In this document: piece by piece, positions 24,742 to 31,652 of the stretch | How the letters are laid out: every line of letters begins with the position of its first letter | Numbering within the stretch: the first letter of the stretch is position 1 | From: Clostridia bacterium | GTDB lineage: Bacteria > Bacillota > Clostridia > Christensenellales > Aristaeellaceae | Length of the DNA: 35,506 bases | Direction of reading: 5' to 3' | Assembly (NCBI GenBank): GCA_900769875.1 | Contig: CAAGII010000073.1 | Coordinates: 1-35,506 of the forward strand | Notes under the pieces: generated by a model | What the model was told of the DNA's origin: nothing | Databases searched by the model: none | The model's input: only the letters and a program-made list of their open reading frames with translations | Position numbers and translations under genes: made by a program

Positions 24742-25520
24742 CAAGGCGCATCATTCCCTGCCTTGACATCCGCGACGGGCGGGTGGTCAAGGGCGTGCAT
24801 TTTGTGGATATCCGCGACGCGGGCGATCCGGTCGAGGCGGCGGTGCGCTACAACGACGCGGGCGCGGACGAGCTGGTGCTGCTGGACATCAACGCCAGCC
24901 ACGAGGGCCGCGCCACCATGCAGGATGTGGTTTCGCGCGTGGCGGAGCAGGTGTTCATCCCCTTCACGGTGGGCGGCGGCATCAGCGATGTGGGGCAGAT
25001 CCGCGCGCTTTTGCGCCTGGGCGCGGACAAGGTGAGCGTCAACAGCGCGGCGGTGCGCAATCCGGACCTCATCACCGAGGCGGCGCTGCGCTTTGGCAGC
25101 CAGTGCGTGGTGCTGGCGATGGACGTGAAGGCGCGCCCCGGCGGCGGCTGGGAGGTGTACCTCAACGGCGGGCGCGTGCCCACGGGCATCGACGCGCTCG
25201 CGTGGGCCGAGGAGGGCGTGCGGCGCGGCGCGGGTGAAATCCTCTTGACCAGCATGGATACCGACGGCGTGGGCGGCGGCTTCGCGCTGGATGTGACGCG
25301 CGAGGTGGCCGACCGCGTGGGTGTGCCGGTCATCGCCTCGGGCGGCGCGGGCAGGCTGGAGCATTTCCGCGATGTGCTGACCGTCGGGCATGCCGACGCG
25401 GCGCTGGCGGCGACGCTGTTCCACTTTGGCGAAATGGAGATCGGCGCGCTCAAGGATTATCTGGCGGGCGAGGGCATTCCCGTCCGCCGCGTGAAGGAGG
25501 CGCATGCGCATGGCGTATGA
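24735..25520 (+). CDS. hisF: Imidazole glycerol phosphate synthase, cyclase subunit
   Basis: A 261-residue (beta/alpha)8 barrel that converts PRFAR plus ammonia into imidazole glycerol phosphate and AICAR. Catalytic Asp11 lies in PCLDIRDGRVVKG; the second Asp is in VLAMDVKA; phosphate-binding glycines are in VGGGIS and IASGGAG. Length is near the family norm (about 255). The start overlaps hisH by 7 nt and the end overlaps hisC by about 11-17 nt, so hisH-hisF-hisC is a tightly packed operon. Confidence 0.97.
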   Translation: MLTRRIIPCLDIRDGRVVKGVHFVDIRDAGDPVEAAVRYNDAGADELVLLDINASHEGRATMQDVVSRVAEQVFIPFTVGGGISDVGQIRALLRLGADKVSVNSAAVRNPDLITEAALRFGSQCVVLAMDVKARPGGGWEVYLNGGRVPTGIDALAWAEEGVRRGAGEILLTSMDTDGVGGGFALDVTREVADRVGVPVIASGGAGRLEHFRDVLTVGHADAALAATLFHFGEMEIGALKDYLAGEGIPVRRVKEAHAHGV

Positions 25521-26577
25521 AAGCGAGCTGGCGCTCCGCCTTGTGCCGTACACGGCGGGCGAGCAGCCCAGAGGCATGGCGAGGCTCATCAAGCTCAACA
25601 CCAATGAGAACCCCTATCCGCCCTCTCCCGCGGTGGAGGAGGCGCTGCGAGGCAAAGCGGCGGAGCTGCGCCTCTACCCGGACATGGAGGCCACCGCGCT
25701 GCGCGAGGCCATCGCGCGGGTGAACGGCGTCAGGCCGTCGCAGGTCTTTTGCGGCAACGGCTCGGACGAGGTGCTGGCGTTTGCCTTCGCGGCGTTCTTC
25801 GCAGGCAAACGGCTGCTTGCGCCCGACGTGACCTACAGCTTCTATCCGGTGTACAGCCAGCTCTTTCATGTGGATTATCAGACCGTGCCGCTGCGTGAGG
25901 ATTTCACCGTGGATACGGACGCGCTCATGCAGCGCTGCGCCGTCGCGCTGGCCAATCCCAACGCGCCCACGGGGCTGATGCTTCCCATCGGCGAGGTGGA
26001 GCGCCTTTGCGCCCACGCGCGGGAGCATGGGCAGGTGCTGCTGGTGGACGAGGCCTACGCGGCCTTCGCACCCGAAAACGCGCTGCCCCTGCTGGAGAGG
26101 TACGACAACCTGCTCATCGTGCGCACCTTCTCCAAGAGCCACGCGCTGGCGGGCATGCGCGTGGGCTACGCCATGGGCAGCGAGCGGCTGATGGACGCCA
26201 TGCGCCGCGTGCGCGACAGCTTCAACAGCTATCCGCTGGATCGCCTCGCGCAGGCTGCGGCGACCGCCGCCGTGCTGGATACGGACTACACTGCGCGTAC
26301 GGTTCAGCAGGTGGTGGACGCGCGCGAGCGCTGCCGGGCGGCGCTGCTTGCCGCGGGGATCGAGGTGCTTGAAAGCAGCACCAATTTCCTCTTTGTCCGC
26401 GCGGACGAGGAGGACGCGTCCCGCGTGATGGCGGCGCTGCGCGGGGAGGGCATCCTTGTGCGGCACTTCACAGGCGGGCGGCTGAAGGCGTGGCTGCGCG
26501 TCACCGTCGGCACGGCGGAGGATATGGAAACGGTGACGGAGGCGCTGATCCGTCACATCCGCGCGGGGCGTGGTTGA
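25510..26577 (+). CDS. hisC: Histidinol-phosphate aminotransferase
   Basis: A 355-residue fold-type I PLP enzyme that interconverts histidinol phosphate and imidazole acetol phosphate. Motifs: LNTNENPYPPSP (29-40), GNGSDEVL (82-89), ANPNAPTG (148-155), VDEAY with Asp180 and Tyr183, and the PLP lysine Lys209 in TFSKSHALAGMRVGY. Two ATGs are possible: 25504 (3 nt after AGGAGG) and 25510 (9 nt after); the second has the better spacing. Broad-specificity relatives act on aromatic amino acids, but the position after hisH-hisF supports histidine synthesis. The stop codon lies inside the -35 box of the next gene's promoter. Confidence 0.94.
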   Translation: MAYESELALRLVPYTAGEQPRGMARLIKLNTNENPYPPSPAVEEALRGKAAELRLYPDMEATALREAIARVNGVRPSQVFCGNGSDEVLAFAFAAFFAGKRLLAPDVTYSFYPVYSQLFHVDYQTVPLREDFTVDTDALMQRCAVALANPNAPTGLMLPIGEVERLCAHAREHGQVLLVDEAYAAFAPENALPLLERYDNLLIVRTFSKSHALAGMRVGYAMGSERLMDAMRRVRDSFNSYPLDRLAQAAATAAVLDTDYTARTVQQVVDARERCRAALLAAGIEVLESSTNFLFVRADEEDASRVMAALRGEGILVRHFTGGRLKAWLRVTVGTAEDMETVTEALIRHIRAGRG

Positions 26578-26602
26578 CAGCCTGCGCGTGGGGTGCTACA
26601 AT
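26574..26602 (+). promoter_or_regulatory. Promoter of the DsbA/FrnE-like gene, overlapping the hisC stop
   Basis: TTGACA (26574-26579), 17 bp, TACAAT (26597-26602) preceded by TGC. The hisC stop TGA (26575-26577) is part of the -35 hexamer. Confidence 0.88.
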
Positions 26603-26633
26603 GGGCTCATCGCTTTGGAAGGAGGCTGTGCGC

Positions 26634-27311
26634 ATGCTGGACATTGTGTTTATCACGGACTTTGTGTGTCCGTACTGCTTTGCGGCGAAGGAGGCGCTGG
26701 AGCAGACGCTGCTCAAGTACCGCCTGCAGAAGGATTCGCAGATCACCCTGTATCCGATGGAGCTGACACCGCCCGGCGGCGAGCAGGCAGACCCCGTGCA
26801 TGACACGGAGCGCCGCGACCGCTACCGCATGCTGGAGGATCCCTGCGAGGAGATGGGGCTGCAGATCAAGCTGCCGCCGAACGTATCTCCCCGCCCGCTC
26901 ACCCGCCTTGCGTGGGAGGGCTGGCTCTACGCCTGCGAGCATGACCGGGGCAGGCTGTGGAGCAGCTGCATGTACCACGCGTATTTTGTGGATGAGCTGG
27001 ATATCGGCGATCGGGAGGTGCTGCGGCACATCGCTTCCTCCATCCTGCTGGACGCGGACGATATGGAGCGCGCGTGGGACGAGGGCCGCTACACCGAGCG
27101 CCTCCTCGCGCTGGAAAAGGAAGCGCGCGACCGCTATCAGCCCAAATATGTGCCCACGATCTATGTCAACGGAGAGCGCCTCAAGCCCCGCGCCTACACG
27201 CTGGGCGAGATGGAGTCGCTGCTCCTGCCCATGGCAGGGCTTGCGGTACCCGGCGCTTCCATGAAGGACGATGAGCCCGGCGCGGCCTGTGGCGTGAACG
27301 GCTGCAACTGA
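26634..27311 (+). CDS. DsbA-family thioredoxin-like oxidoreductase (FrnE-like)
   Basis: A 225-residue protein with a thioredoxin fold interrupted by a helical insert. The redox motif is Cys12-Pro-Tyr-Cys15 (DFVCPYCFAAKE) right at the N-terminus; there is no signal peptide, so it acts in the cytoplasm. The cis-Pro loop is YVPTIYVNGE. The last residues carry two more cysteines (ACGVNGCN), as in many FrnE-like proteins, perhaps a second thiol pair or a metal site. Likely role: thiol-disulfide exchange or dithiol isomerase activity under oxidative stress; the partner is unknown. ATG 26634 has GGAAGGAGG upstream. It has its own promoter and terminator. Confidence 0.87.
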   Translation: MLDIVFITDFVCPYCFAAKEALEQTLLKYRLQKDSQITLYPMELTPPGGEQADPVHDTERRDRYRMLEDPCEEMGLQIKLPPNVSPRPLTRLAWEGWLYACEHDRGRLWSSCMYHAYFVDELDIGDREVLRHIASSILLDADDMERAWDEGRYTERLLALEKEARDRYQPKYVPTIYVNGERLKPRAYTLGEMESLLLPMAGLAVPGASMKDDEPGAACGVNGCN

Positions 27312-27316
27312 GATAC

Positions 27317-27363
27317 GCAAAAGGCGTTCCTCCTTAAGTCATGCAGGGGAACGCCTTTTTGCG
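27317..27363. terminator. Bidirectional terminator between FrnE-like gene and nagB
   Basis: A perfect stem of at least 11 bp (27320-27330 with 27348-27358) with T-runs on both strands lies between convergent genes. Confidence 0.95.
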
Positions 27364-27380
27364 TGTGCGGGGACGCGCGG

Positions 27381-28106
27381 TCACAGCATGGAGGCCGCGC
27401 CCTCGTCCAGCAGGAACACCACGTTGCGGTGCGTGCGCAGAATGCTTGCCTGCACGTCGGGGGTCACCTCGCCCAGCAGCGTGTCGCGCACGGCGCGCGC
27501 TTTGCTTTCGCCTGTGGCGATGAGCAGCACCTGCCGCGCGTTCATGATGCTGCCGATGCCAAGGCTCACCGCCTGGCGCGGTACCTCCTCCTCCGAGGCG
27601 AAAAAGCGCTTGTTGGCGCTGATGGTGGATTCGGTCAGATTGACCACATGGCAGCCGTACACAAACTGCTCGCCGGGCTCGTTGAAGCCGATGTGCCCGT
27701 TGCGCCCGATGCCCAGCAGCTGCACGTCGATGCCGCCCGCCTCCTCAATGGCGCGGTCGTAGGCGTGCGCGGCCGCTTGCAGGTCGGGCGCGTTGCCGTC
27801 GGGCACATGGGTTGCCTCGCGGCGGATGTTGACGTGCGAGAACAGCTGCTCCTCCATGAAGCGGTGGTAGCTGCACGGATGCTGCTCGGAGATGCCGATG
27901 TATTCGTCCAGATTGAAGGTGGTGGCGCGCGAAAAATCCACCACGCCCTCCTGATAGAGGCGCACCAGCTCGCGGTAGGCCGGAATGGGTGAGGAGCCGG
28001 TGGCAAGCCCCAGCACGCTGTCGGGCTTGCACAAAAGCTGCGCGGAAAGGATCAGCGCGGCGGCGCGGCAGGCCTGCTCCGCGGTCTGAAAGCGGCGAAC
28101 GATCAT
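27381..28106 (-). CDS. nagB: Glucosamine-6-phosphate deaminase
   Basis: A 241-residue cytoplasmic enzyme turning glucosamine 6-phosphate into fructose 6-phosphate and ammonia. It is of the short, Bacillus type without the allosteric C-terminal extension of E. coli NagB. Motifs: GLATGSSP (33-40) for phosphate, Asp67 in FNLDEYIG, and GRNGHIGFNEPG with His138 and Glu143. Asn136 replaces the Asp before GH of the E. coli enzyme, as in other short NagB proteins. The start at 28106 has GGGAGGG upstream; the longer frame to 28217 covers the leader and promoter. nagA and sugar transport genes are not in the window. Confidence 0.95.
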   Translation of the reverse strand: MIVRRFQTAEQACRAAALILSAQLLCKPDSVLGLATGSSPIPAYRELVRLYQEGVVDFSRATTFNLDEYIGISEQHPCSYHRFMEEQLFSHVNIRREATHVPDGNAPDLQAAAHAYDRAIEEAGGIDVQLLGIGRNGHIGFNEPGEQFVYGCHVVNLTESTISANKRFFASEEEVPRQAVSLGIGSIMNARQVLLIATGESKARAVRDTLLGEVTPDVQASILRTHRNVVFLLDEGAASML

Positions 28107-28205
28107 GATTTTGCCCTCCCAAGTACGTTTCTTTTTCTGCGGTGGTATTGATGGAAAGTGCGGGAATATCCACGCTTTGCACAGCACATGTATTATTCTA
28201 TGGAA

Positions 28206-28234
28206 AGTATAGTGCATCTGCCGCCCTCTGTCAA
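28206..28234 (-). promoter_or_regulatory. Promoter of nagB
   Basis: Minus strand: TTGACA (28229-28234), 17 bp, TATACT (28206-28211). The leader is about 95 nt and AT-rich for this genome. TGGAAAGT occurs twice (about 28151 and 28201, plus-strand reading), one copy overlapping the -10, so a repressor site is possible. Confidence 0.85.
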
Positions 28235-28323
28235 GCGCGGGCGCAAAATCCCGCCGCGGAGGCAGGGTTTTTTTCGTCCGCGTCGAATACGGACAGTATC
28301 ATATCAACAGGAGGCGTTCGCCC

Positions 28324-29058
28324 ATGAACCAGCTCACCCCGCATGATATTGCCAAAATGCTCGACCATTCCACCCTGCAGCCCTACCTCACCGAGGAGGA
28401 TATCCGCAAGGGCTGCGAGCTCGCACTCCGCTATGACTGCGCCAGCGTGTGCGCCCGTCCCTGCGACGTGCCGGTGCTGGTGGAAATGCTGCGCGGCAGC
28501 GATGTGAAGGTTTGCACCGTCATCGGCTTCCCGCACGGCAGCCAAGATACCATCATCAAGTTGGCTGAGGCGGAGCTGGCGCTCAGGCAGGGCTGCCAGG
28601 AGCTGGACATGGTGATCAACATCGGCCGCCTCATCCGGGGCGATGACGATGATGTGCGCGATGAAATCCGCCAGCTTGCCATCCTTGCCCACCGCGAGGG
28701 CGCGATTCTCAAGGTGATTCTGGAAACCTGCTACCTCACCGATGAGCAGAAGGTGCGCTGCTGCCGCCTCGCTGAGGAGGCCGGCGCGGACTTTGTCAAG
28801 ACGTCCACCGGCTACGGCAGCAAGGGCTGCACGATTGAGGACCTGAAGCTGATGCGCGCAAGCGTCTCCAAGCGTGTCGCGGTGAAGGGCAGCGGCGGCA
28901 TCCGCGATCTGGATACCGTGCTGAGCGCGCGCGCCGTGGGCGCGACCCGCTGCGGCGTGAGCGCCACCGCGAAGATCATGGAGGAGGCCGAGCGCCGCTA
29001 TGCCGAGGGCACGCTGCGCGAGGTGGGCGAGCTGCGCGAAATGCAGGGCGGCTATTGA
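28324..29058 (+). CDS. deoC: Deoxyribose-phosphate aldolase
   Basis: A 244-residue class I aldolase that splits 2-deoxyribose 5-phosphate into glyceraldehyde 3-phosphate and acetaldehyde in deoxynucleoside breakdown. The Schiff-base lysine is Lys159 in FVKTSTGYG, with Lys188 (AVKGSGGIRD) and Asp95 (ELDMVINIG) as the proton-relay residues. LDHSTLQPY and VIGFPHG are conserved substrate regions. Length fits the larger, more thermophile-like group (about 220-260). ATG 28324 follows AGGAGG. It diverges from nagB; no other deo gene is nearby. The acetaldehyde formed could be handled by alcohol or aldehyde dehydrogenases such as those at 6.7-9.3 kb, but that link is only inferred. Confidence 0.96.
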   Translation: MNQLTPHDIAKMLDHSTLQPYLTEEDIRKGCELALRYDCASVCARPCDVPVLVEMLRGSDVKVCTVIGFPHGSQDTIIKLAEAELALRQGCQELDMVINIGRLIRGDDDDVRDEIRQLAILAHREGAILKVILETCYLTDEQKVRCCRLAEEAGADFVKTSTGYGSKGCTIEDLKLMRASVSKRVAVKGSGGIRDLDTVLSARAVGATRCGVSATAKIMEEAERRYAEGTLREVGELREMQGGY

Positions 29059-29075
29059 CAAAACGGATATCCACA

Positions 29076-29106
29076 CCCTGCCGGGACTGACCGGCAGGGC
29101 GTTTTT
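29076..29106 (+). terminator. Terminator of deoC
   Basis: A perfect 9-bp stem (29076-29084 with 29091-29099) with a 6-nt loop, followed after CG by TTTTT. Confidence 0.93.
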
Positions 29107-29252
29107 GCGCGGCGTTTTTCGCCCGCGCGGGAGGAAATGCGGGGGTTCGGGTCGAAATCACTCCCATTGCAAACGCCCTTGAAGATGAAACCCGGTTCCG
29201 CTTTCGGTCACACGGCGCGGCTCCCCTGTCCGGCGACCATGCGGGCTTCTAT

Positions 29253-29804
29253 GTGGGCCGCAACGCCGTCAACGGCATCTTCGGCGTCAACGCCAAGGCC
29301 AAGGACGTGGAGCTGGCTGTGAAGTTCCTGGACTACGCCATGAGCGAGGAAGCTCAGGATCTGTATGTGTGGGGCATGGAAGGCCTGACCTATGAGGTCG
29401 TCGACGGCGCCCGCAAGTATCTGCCCCGCTGCACGCAGGATACCAACTGGTATCAGGGCTTGGGCATCAACGCGCCCAACATGCCCTCCCAGCAGTCCAC
29501 TCCCGCGACCGACGTGCTGCTTGCTCCCTGGCATGTGGCCAACGACCGCGAGTTTGAGGAGCCCTACATCCGCGCGCCCTATCCCGTGGTGTACTGCACC
29601 GAGGAAGAGGCTTCCATCGTGAGCATGTACAAGGTTGACATCGACACCTACGCCAACGAGCGCGCTGTGGCCTTCATCTGCGGCTACGCCTCCATCGAGG
29701 ACGAGTTCGACAGCTATCTGGCCACGCTCGACGCCATGCAGCTGGGCGAGCTGCTCAAGGTTCGCCAGGCGCAGTACGACCGCTTCGTCGCCGCCATGCA
29801 GTGA
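29253..29804 (+). pseudogene. C-terminal remnant of a sugar ABC transporter binding protein (LplA/YtcQ-like)
   Basis: A 183-codon open frame matching only the C-terminal third of large family 1 sugar-binding lipoproteins, which are normally about 500 residues. Recognisable parts: GRNAVNGIFGVNAKAK, the AVKFLDYAMSEEAQDLY helix, GMEGLTYEVVDG, and the final helices with LATLDAMQLGELLKVRQAQY. The frame stays open upstream to before 29100 and sensible similarity seems to begin near 29235, but there is no in-frame ATG, no signal peptide and no ribosome binding site; GTG 29253 is only the first formal start. The deoC terminator is directly upstream, so it is probably not transcribed. A terminator is preserved downstream. 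Best read as a gene decapitated by deletion or recombination. Confidence 0.82.
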
Positions 29805-29840
29805 CATACGCTGCAGCGCACACGAAATCCCTGATGCTCC

Positions 29841-29873
29841 GGGGGCTGACGCGAAGGCGTCAGTCCCCTTTTG
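29841..29873 (+). terminator. Terminator after the binding-protein remnant
   Basis: A 12-bp stem with one G-T (G-U) pair (29841-29852 with 29857-29868), a 4-nt GAAG loop region and TTTT after it. Its survival suggests the truncation above is not ancient. Confidence 0.88.
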
Positions 29874-29878
29874 CGCGC

Positions 29879-29923
29879 GAAAAAAGCGGCGGCCACTGTG
29901 TTCCAAACAGGATGCCCGCCGCT
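29879..29923 (-). terminator. Terminator of the serine hydrolase gene
   Basis: Minus strand: an 8-bp stem (29916-29923 with 29885-29892) followed by a run of T (bases 29879-29885). Confidence 0.85.
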
Positions 29924-29928
29924 CGTTT

Positions 29929-31266
29929 TCATTCCATCACGTTTCCCCAGTCCTGTCCGCTCCAGCCGGACTGGAACTCCCACAGCGATGAAACCACGCG
30001 CACCGAGGCGCGGCTGCCCGACAGGCTGACAAACAGCTTCATGCAGGCGTTGAAATCGCCGCACAGCTCGCAGAGCAGCTCGTAGCGCGTGTCGCTTCTC
30101 CACGCGCCGCTTGTGATGCACGCCTCCTGCGAGGCGGGGAACACGCCCCTTTCCCACGCGCCCGCCGCGCAGGGGAGCGTGAATGCATCGCCCGAGCGCA
30201 TGGTGAAGGTCACGCCGCGCGGCGCGATTTCAAGCCCCGCAAAGGGCAGCGTCTGCTGCGTCAGCGCGATGCGCACGGGCGCGCGCGTTGCGCCCTCAAG
30301 CGGCGCGACGCGAAGCGATGCAAGGCGGCGGCGCAGCGCCTCCGCGTCCTCGGGATCGCTGGGGAGGGACGCAATGCCCTTCAAATGGCGGAAGAACGCA
30401 TCGTAGAGTGGTTGCACGCCCGCGCCGTCGCAGATCATGTCGGCCGTGGTGCACAGCGCCAGCCCCTCTCCGGGCAGGCAGAGCGCCATCTGTCCGCCCA
30501 GCCCGTACATGGAGAAGCCCTCCCGCATCATCCAGAACTGGTAGCCGTAGCCGTAGCGCTCCTCGCGCGCGGCGCGCTCGCCGGTCGCGATCTGCCATCC
30601 GGTGGCCTCGCGCAGGTAATCCTCGCTGATGAGCCCCATGCCGTCCGACATGCAGAAATTGGCGAGCCGCGAAAAGTCGCGCAGCGTCATGAGCAGACCC
30701 GTGCCGCCCTGGCTGACGCCCGCGCCGTCGCGGAGCCAGCGCCTGGGCCCGGTCATGCCGATGGGCTGAAAGAGCCGCCTGTCCATGAAGGACAGGATGT
30801 CGCCGCCCGTGAGCTTTTCCACAAGCGCGCACATCACCTGCGAGGCGGAGGTGTCGTAGCTGAACAGTGTGCCGGGCACATGCGACGGCTGCCCGGTGAA
30901 GAACGGCCTTGTCCAGTCGCTGCAGCCCAGCGCCGTGTACATGGAGCGGTCGTAGCAGGTCGCCATGCGCAGCATGTCGCGGATGGTCACCTGCCGCAGA
31001 AGCTCGGGCGTGCTTCCATCCACCCATTCGGGGAAATGGTCGCAGATGCGGTCGTCCAGCGAAAGCGCGCCGTCATCCGCGAGCATGCCGATGGCGAGGG
31101 ACACCACCGATTTGCTCACCGAGTACATGCGGTGCATTTCATCCGCCGCAAAGGGCGCGTAGCTGCCCTCCGCCAGCGTTTCGCCGCGCAGCGTCAGAAG
31201 AAAGCCGTGCAGCTGGTAGGGGGACAGCTCGTCGATGAAGGCGAGGATTGCCTGTTCGCGGGTCAT
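29929..31266 (-). CDS. Serine hydrolase, beta-lactamase / penicillin-binding protein-like family
   Basis: A 445-residue protein of the class C beta-lactamase-like family. The nucleophile motif is Ser49-Val-Ser-Lys52 (MYSVSKSVVS); the second motif is Tyr137-Asp-Thr139, where the classical form is YxN, as in other clostridial members; GLGGQMA is near the position of the KTG-like strand. There is no signal peptide or membrane anchor, so it is probably cytoplasmic and not a true penicillin resistance enzyme; esterase or peptidase activity is more likely. About 130 residues beyond the catalytic fold form an extra C-terminal domain. The start has AAGGAGTG upstream. No clear promoter is seen in the short gap to the divergent small gene. 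Confidence 0.87.
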   Translation of the reverse strand: MTREQAILAFIDELSPYQLHGFLLTLRGETLAEGSYAPFAADEMHRMYSVSKSVVSLAIGMLADDGALSLDDRICDHFPEWVDGSTPELLRQVTIRDMLRMATCYDRSMYTALGCSDWTRPFFTGQPSHVPGTLFSYDTSASQVMCALVEKLTGGDILSFMDRRLFQPIGMTGPRRWLRDGAGVSQGGTGLLMTLRDFSRLANFCMSDGMGLISEDYLREATGWQIATGERAAREERYGYGYQFWMMREGFSMYGLGGQMALCLPGEGLALCTTADMICDGAGVQPLYDAFFRHLKGIASLPSDPEDAEALRRRLASLRVAPLEGATRAPVRIALTQQTLPFAGLEIAPRGVTFTMRSGDAFTLPCAAGAWERGVFPASQEACITSGAWRSDTRYELLCELCGDFNACMKLFVSLSGSRASVRVVSSLWEFQSGWSGQDWGNVME

Positions 31267-31346
31267 GGGCGTTCACTCCTTGTGCTTGATGAAGGCAGAT
31301 ATTCGACAGCGCAGGCGCTCTCCCCTGCCGCGGCGCGCCAAAACAC

Positions 31347-31375
31347 TTGACGCGGGGCGGCGCGTGCGCTACAAT
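31347..31375 (+). promoter_or_regulatory. Promoter of the small basic protein gene
   Basis: TTGACG (31347-31352), 17 bp, TACAAT (31370-31375), giving a leader of about 37 nt. Confidence 0.88.
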
Positions 31376-31418
31376 GAAGCCACATCCGCCTTCGGGCGAT
31401 GGGAAAGGACGTGAAACC

Positions 31419-31652
31419 ATGAAAGGCATGATTCCCCGGGACAAAATGAGCAAAAAGCAGCGCAGGGAGCTGGACAGTCAAAAGCGCACCATGTGGGCGT
31501 TCTGCCCGCAGAGCCGCCGCATCGAGAGCAAAAAGCGCTACGACCGCAAGAAAGCCGTTCCCGCACGGTACGATGATACCGGCAGGAACGGCTTTTTGTT
31601 TGCCATGCCTTCGCCCGCTCAGGTCGCAAGGCGCACAAGCGCGTTGGCGTAG
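31419..31652 (+). CDS. Small basic protein whose reading frame runs through its own terminator (candidate ribosome-rescue factor)
   Basis: A 77-codon frame that I cannot assign by sequence to a named family. The first 60 residues are very basic (19 Lys/Arg against 7 Asp/Glu), with MSKKQRREL and RRIESKKRYDRKK clusters and no membrane segment. The ATG at 31419 has AAAGGA 9 nt upstream and a good promoter. From codon 45 on, the coding DNA forms an 18-bp near-perfect hairpin and T5 run (31551-31597); the first in-frame stop is at 31650-31652, beyond it and 34 nt inside the convergent dipeptidase gene. Terminated mRNA would end near codon 60 with no stop. ArfA (E. coli) and BrfA (B. subtilis) have this layout and are kept silent by tmRNA tagging until trans-translation fails. 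That this gene works likewise is inference. Alternatives: a lost stop codon or a frameshift (a one-base shift would meet TGA at 31574 in the loop). Confidence 0.7.
   Translation: MKGMIPRDKMSKKQRRELDSQKRTMWAFCPQSRRIESKKRYDRKKAVPARYDDTGRNGFLFAMPSPAQVARRTSALA
31551..31600. terminator. Strong bidirectional terminator inside the small gene
   Basis: An outer 11-bp perfect stem (31551-31561 with 31585-31595), two more pairs, and an inner 5-bp stem (31566-31570 with 31577-31581) around a 6-nt loop, with one mismatch and one bulge. TTTTT at 31593-31597 follows on the plus strand; on the minus strand TTTCTT follows, 20 nt or less beyond the dipeptidase stop. Confidence 0.93.

Noticed and set aside
28145..28215. 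Repeated TGGAAAGT in the nagB leader and promoter as a NagR-type operator
   Set aside because: The copies are short, direct rather than palindromic, and do not match a regulator site I can name; recorded only as a note with the promoter.
28248..28302. Terminator-like hairpin and T7 tract, then a GTCCG-N9-CGGAC inverted repeat and TATCAT, upstream of deoC
   Set aside because: The stem is interrupted and no convincing plus-strand promoter is seen upstream of it; the -35 for TATCAT is absent. It could be a leader attenuator or promoter, but the evidence is too thin.
29137..29322. 61-codon ATG frame after GGGAGG next to the binding-protein remnant
   Set aside because: It is in a different frame from the remnant, has no recognisable features, and lies just past the deoC terminator without a promoter.
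29929..31266. Beta-lactamase conferring resistance
   Set aside because: There is no signal peptide, the second motif is YDT rather than YxN, and the KTG motif is not typical; a general serine hydrolase is the safer call.
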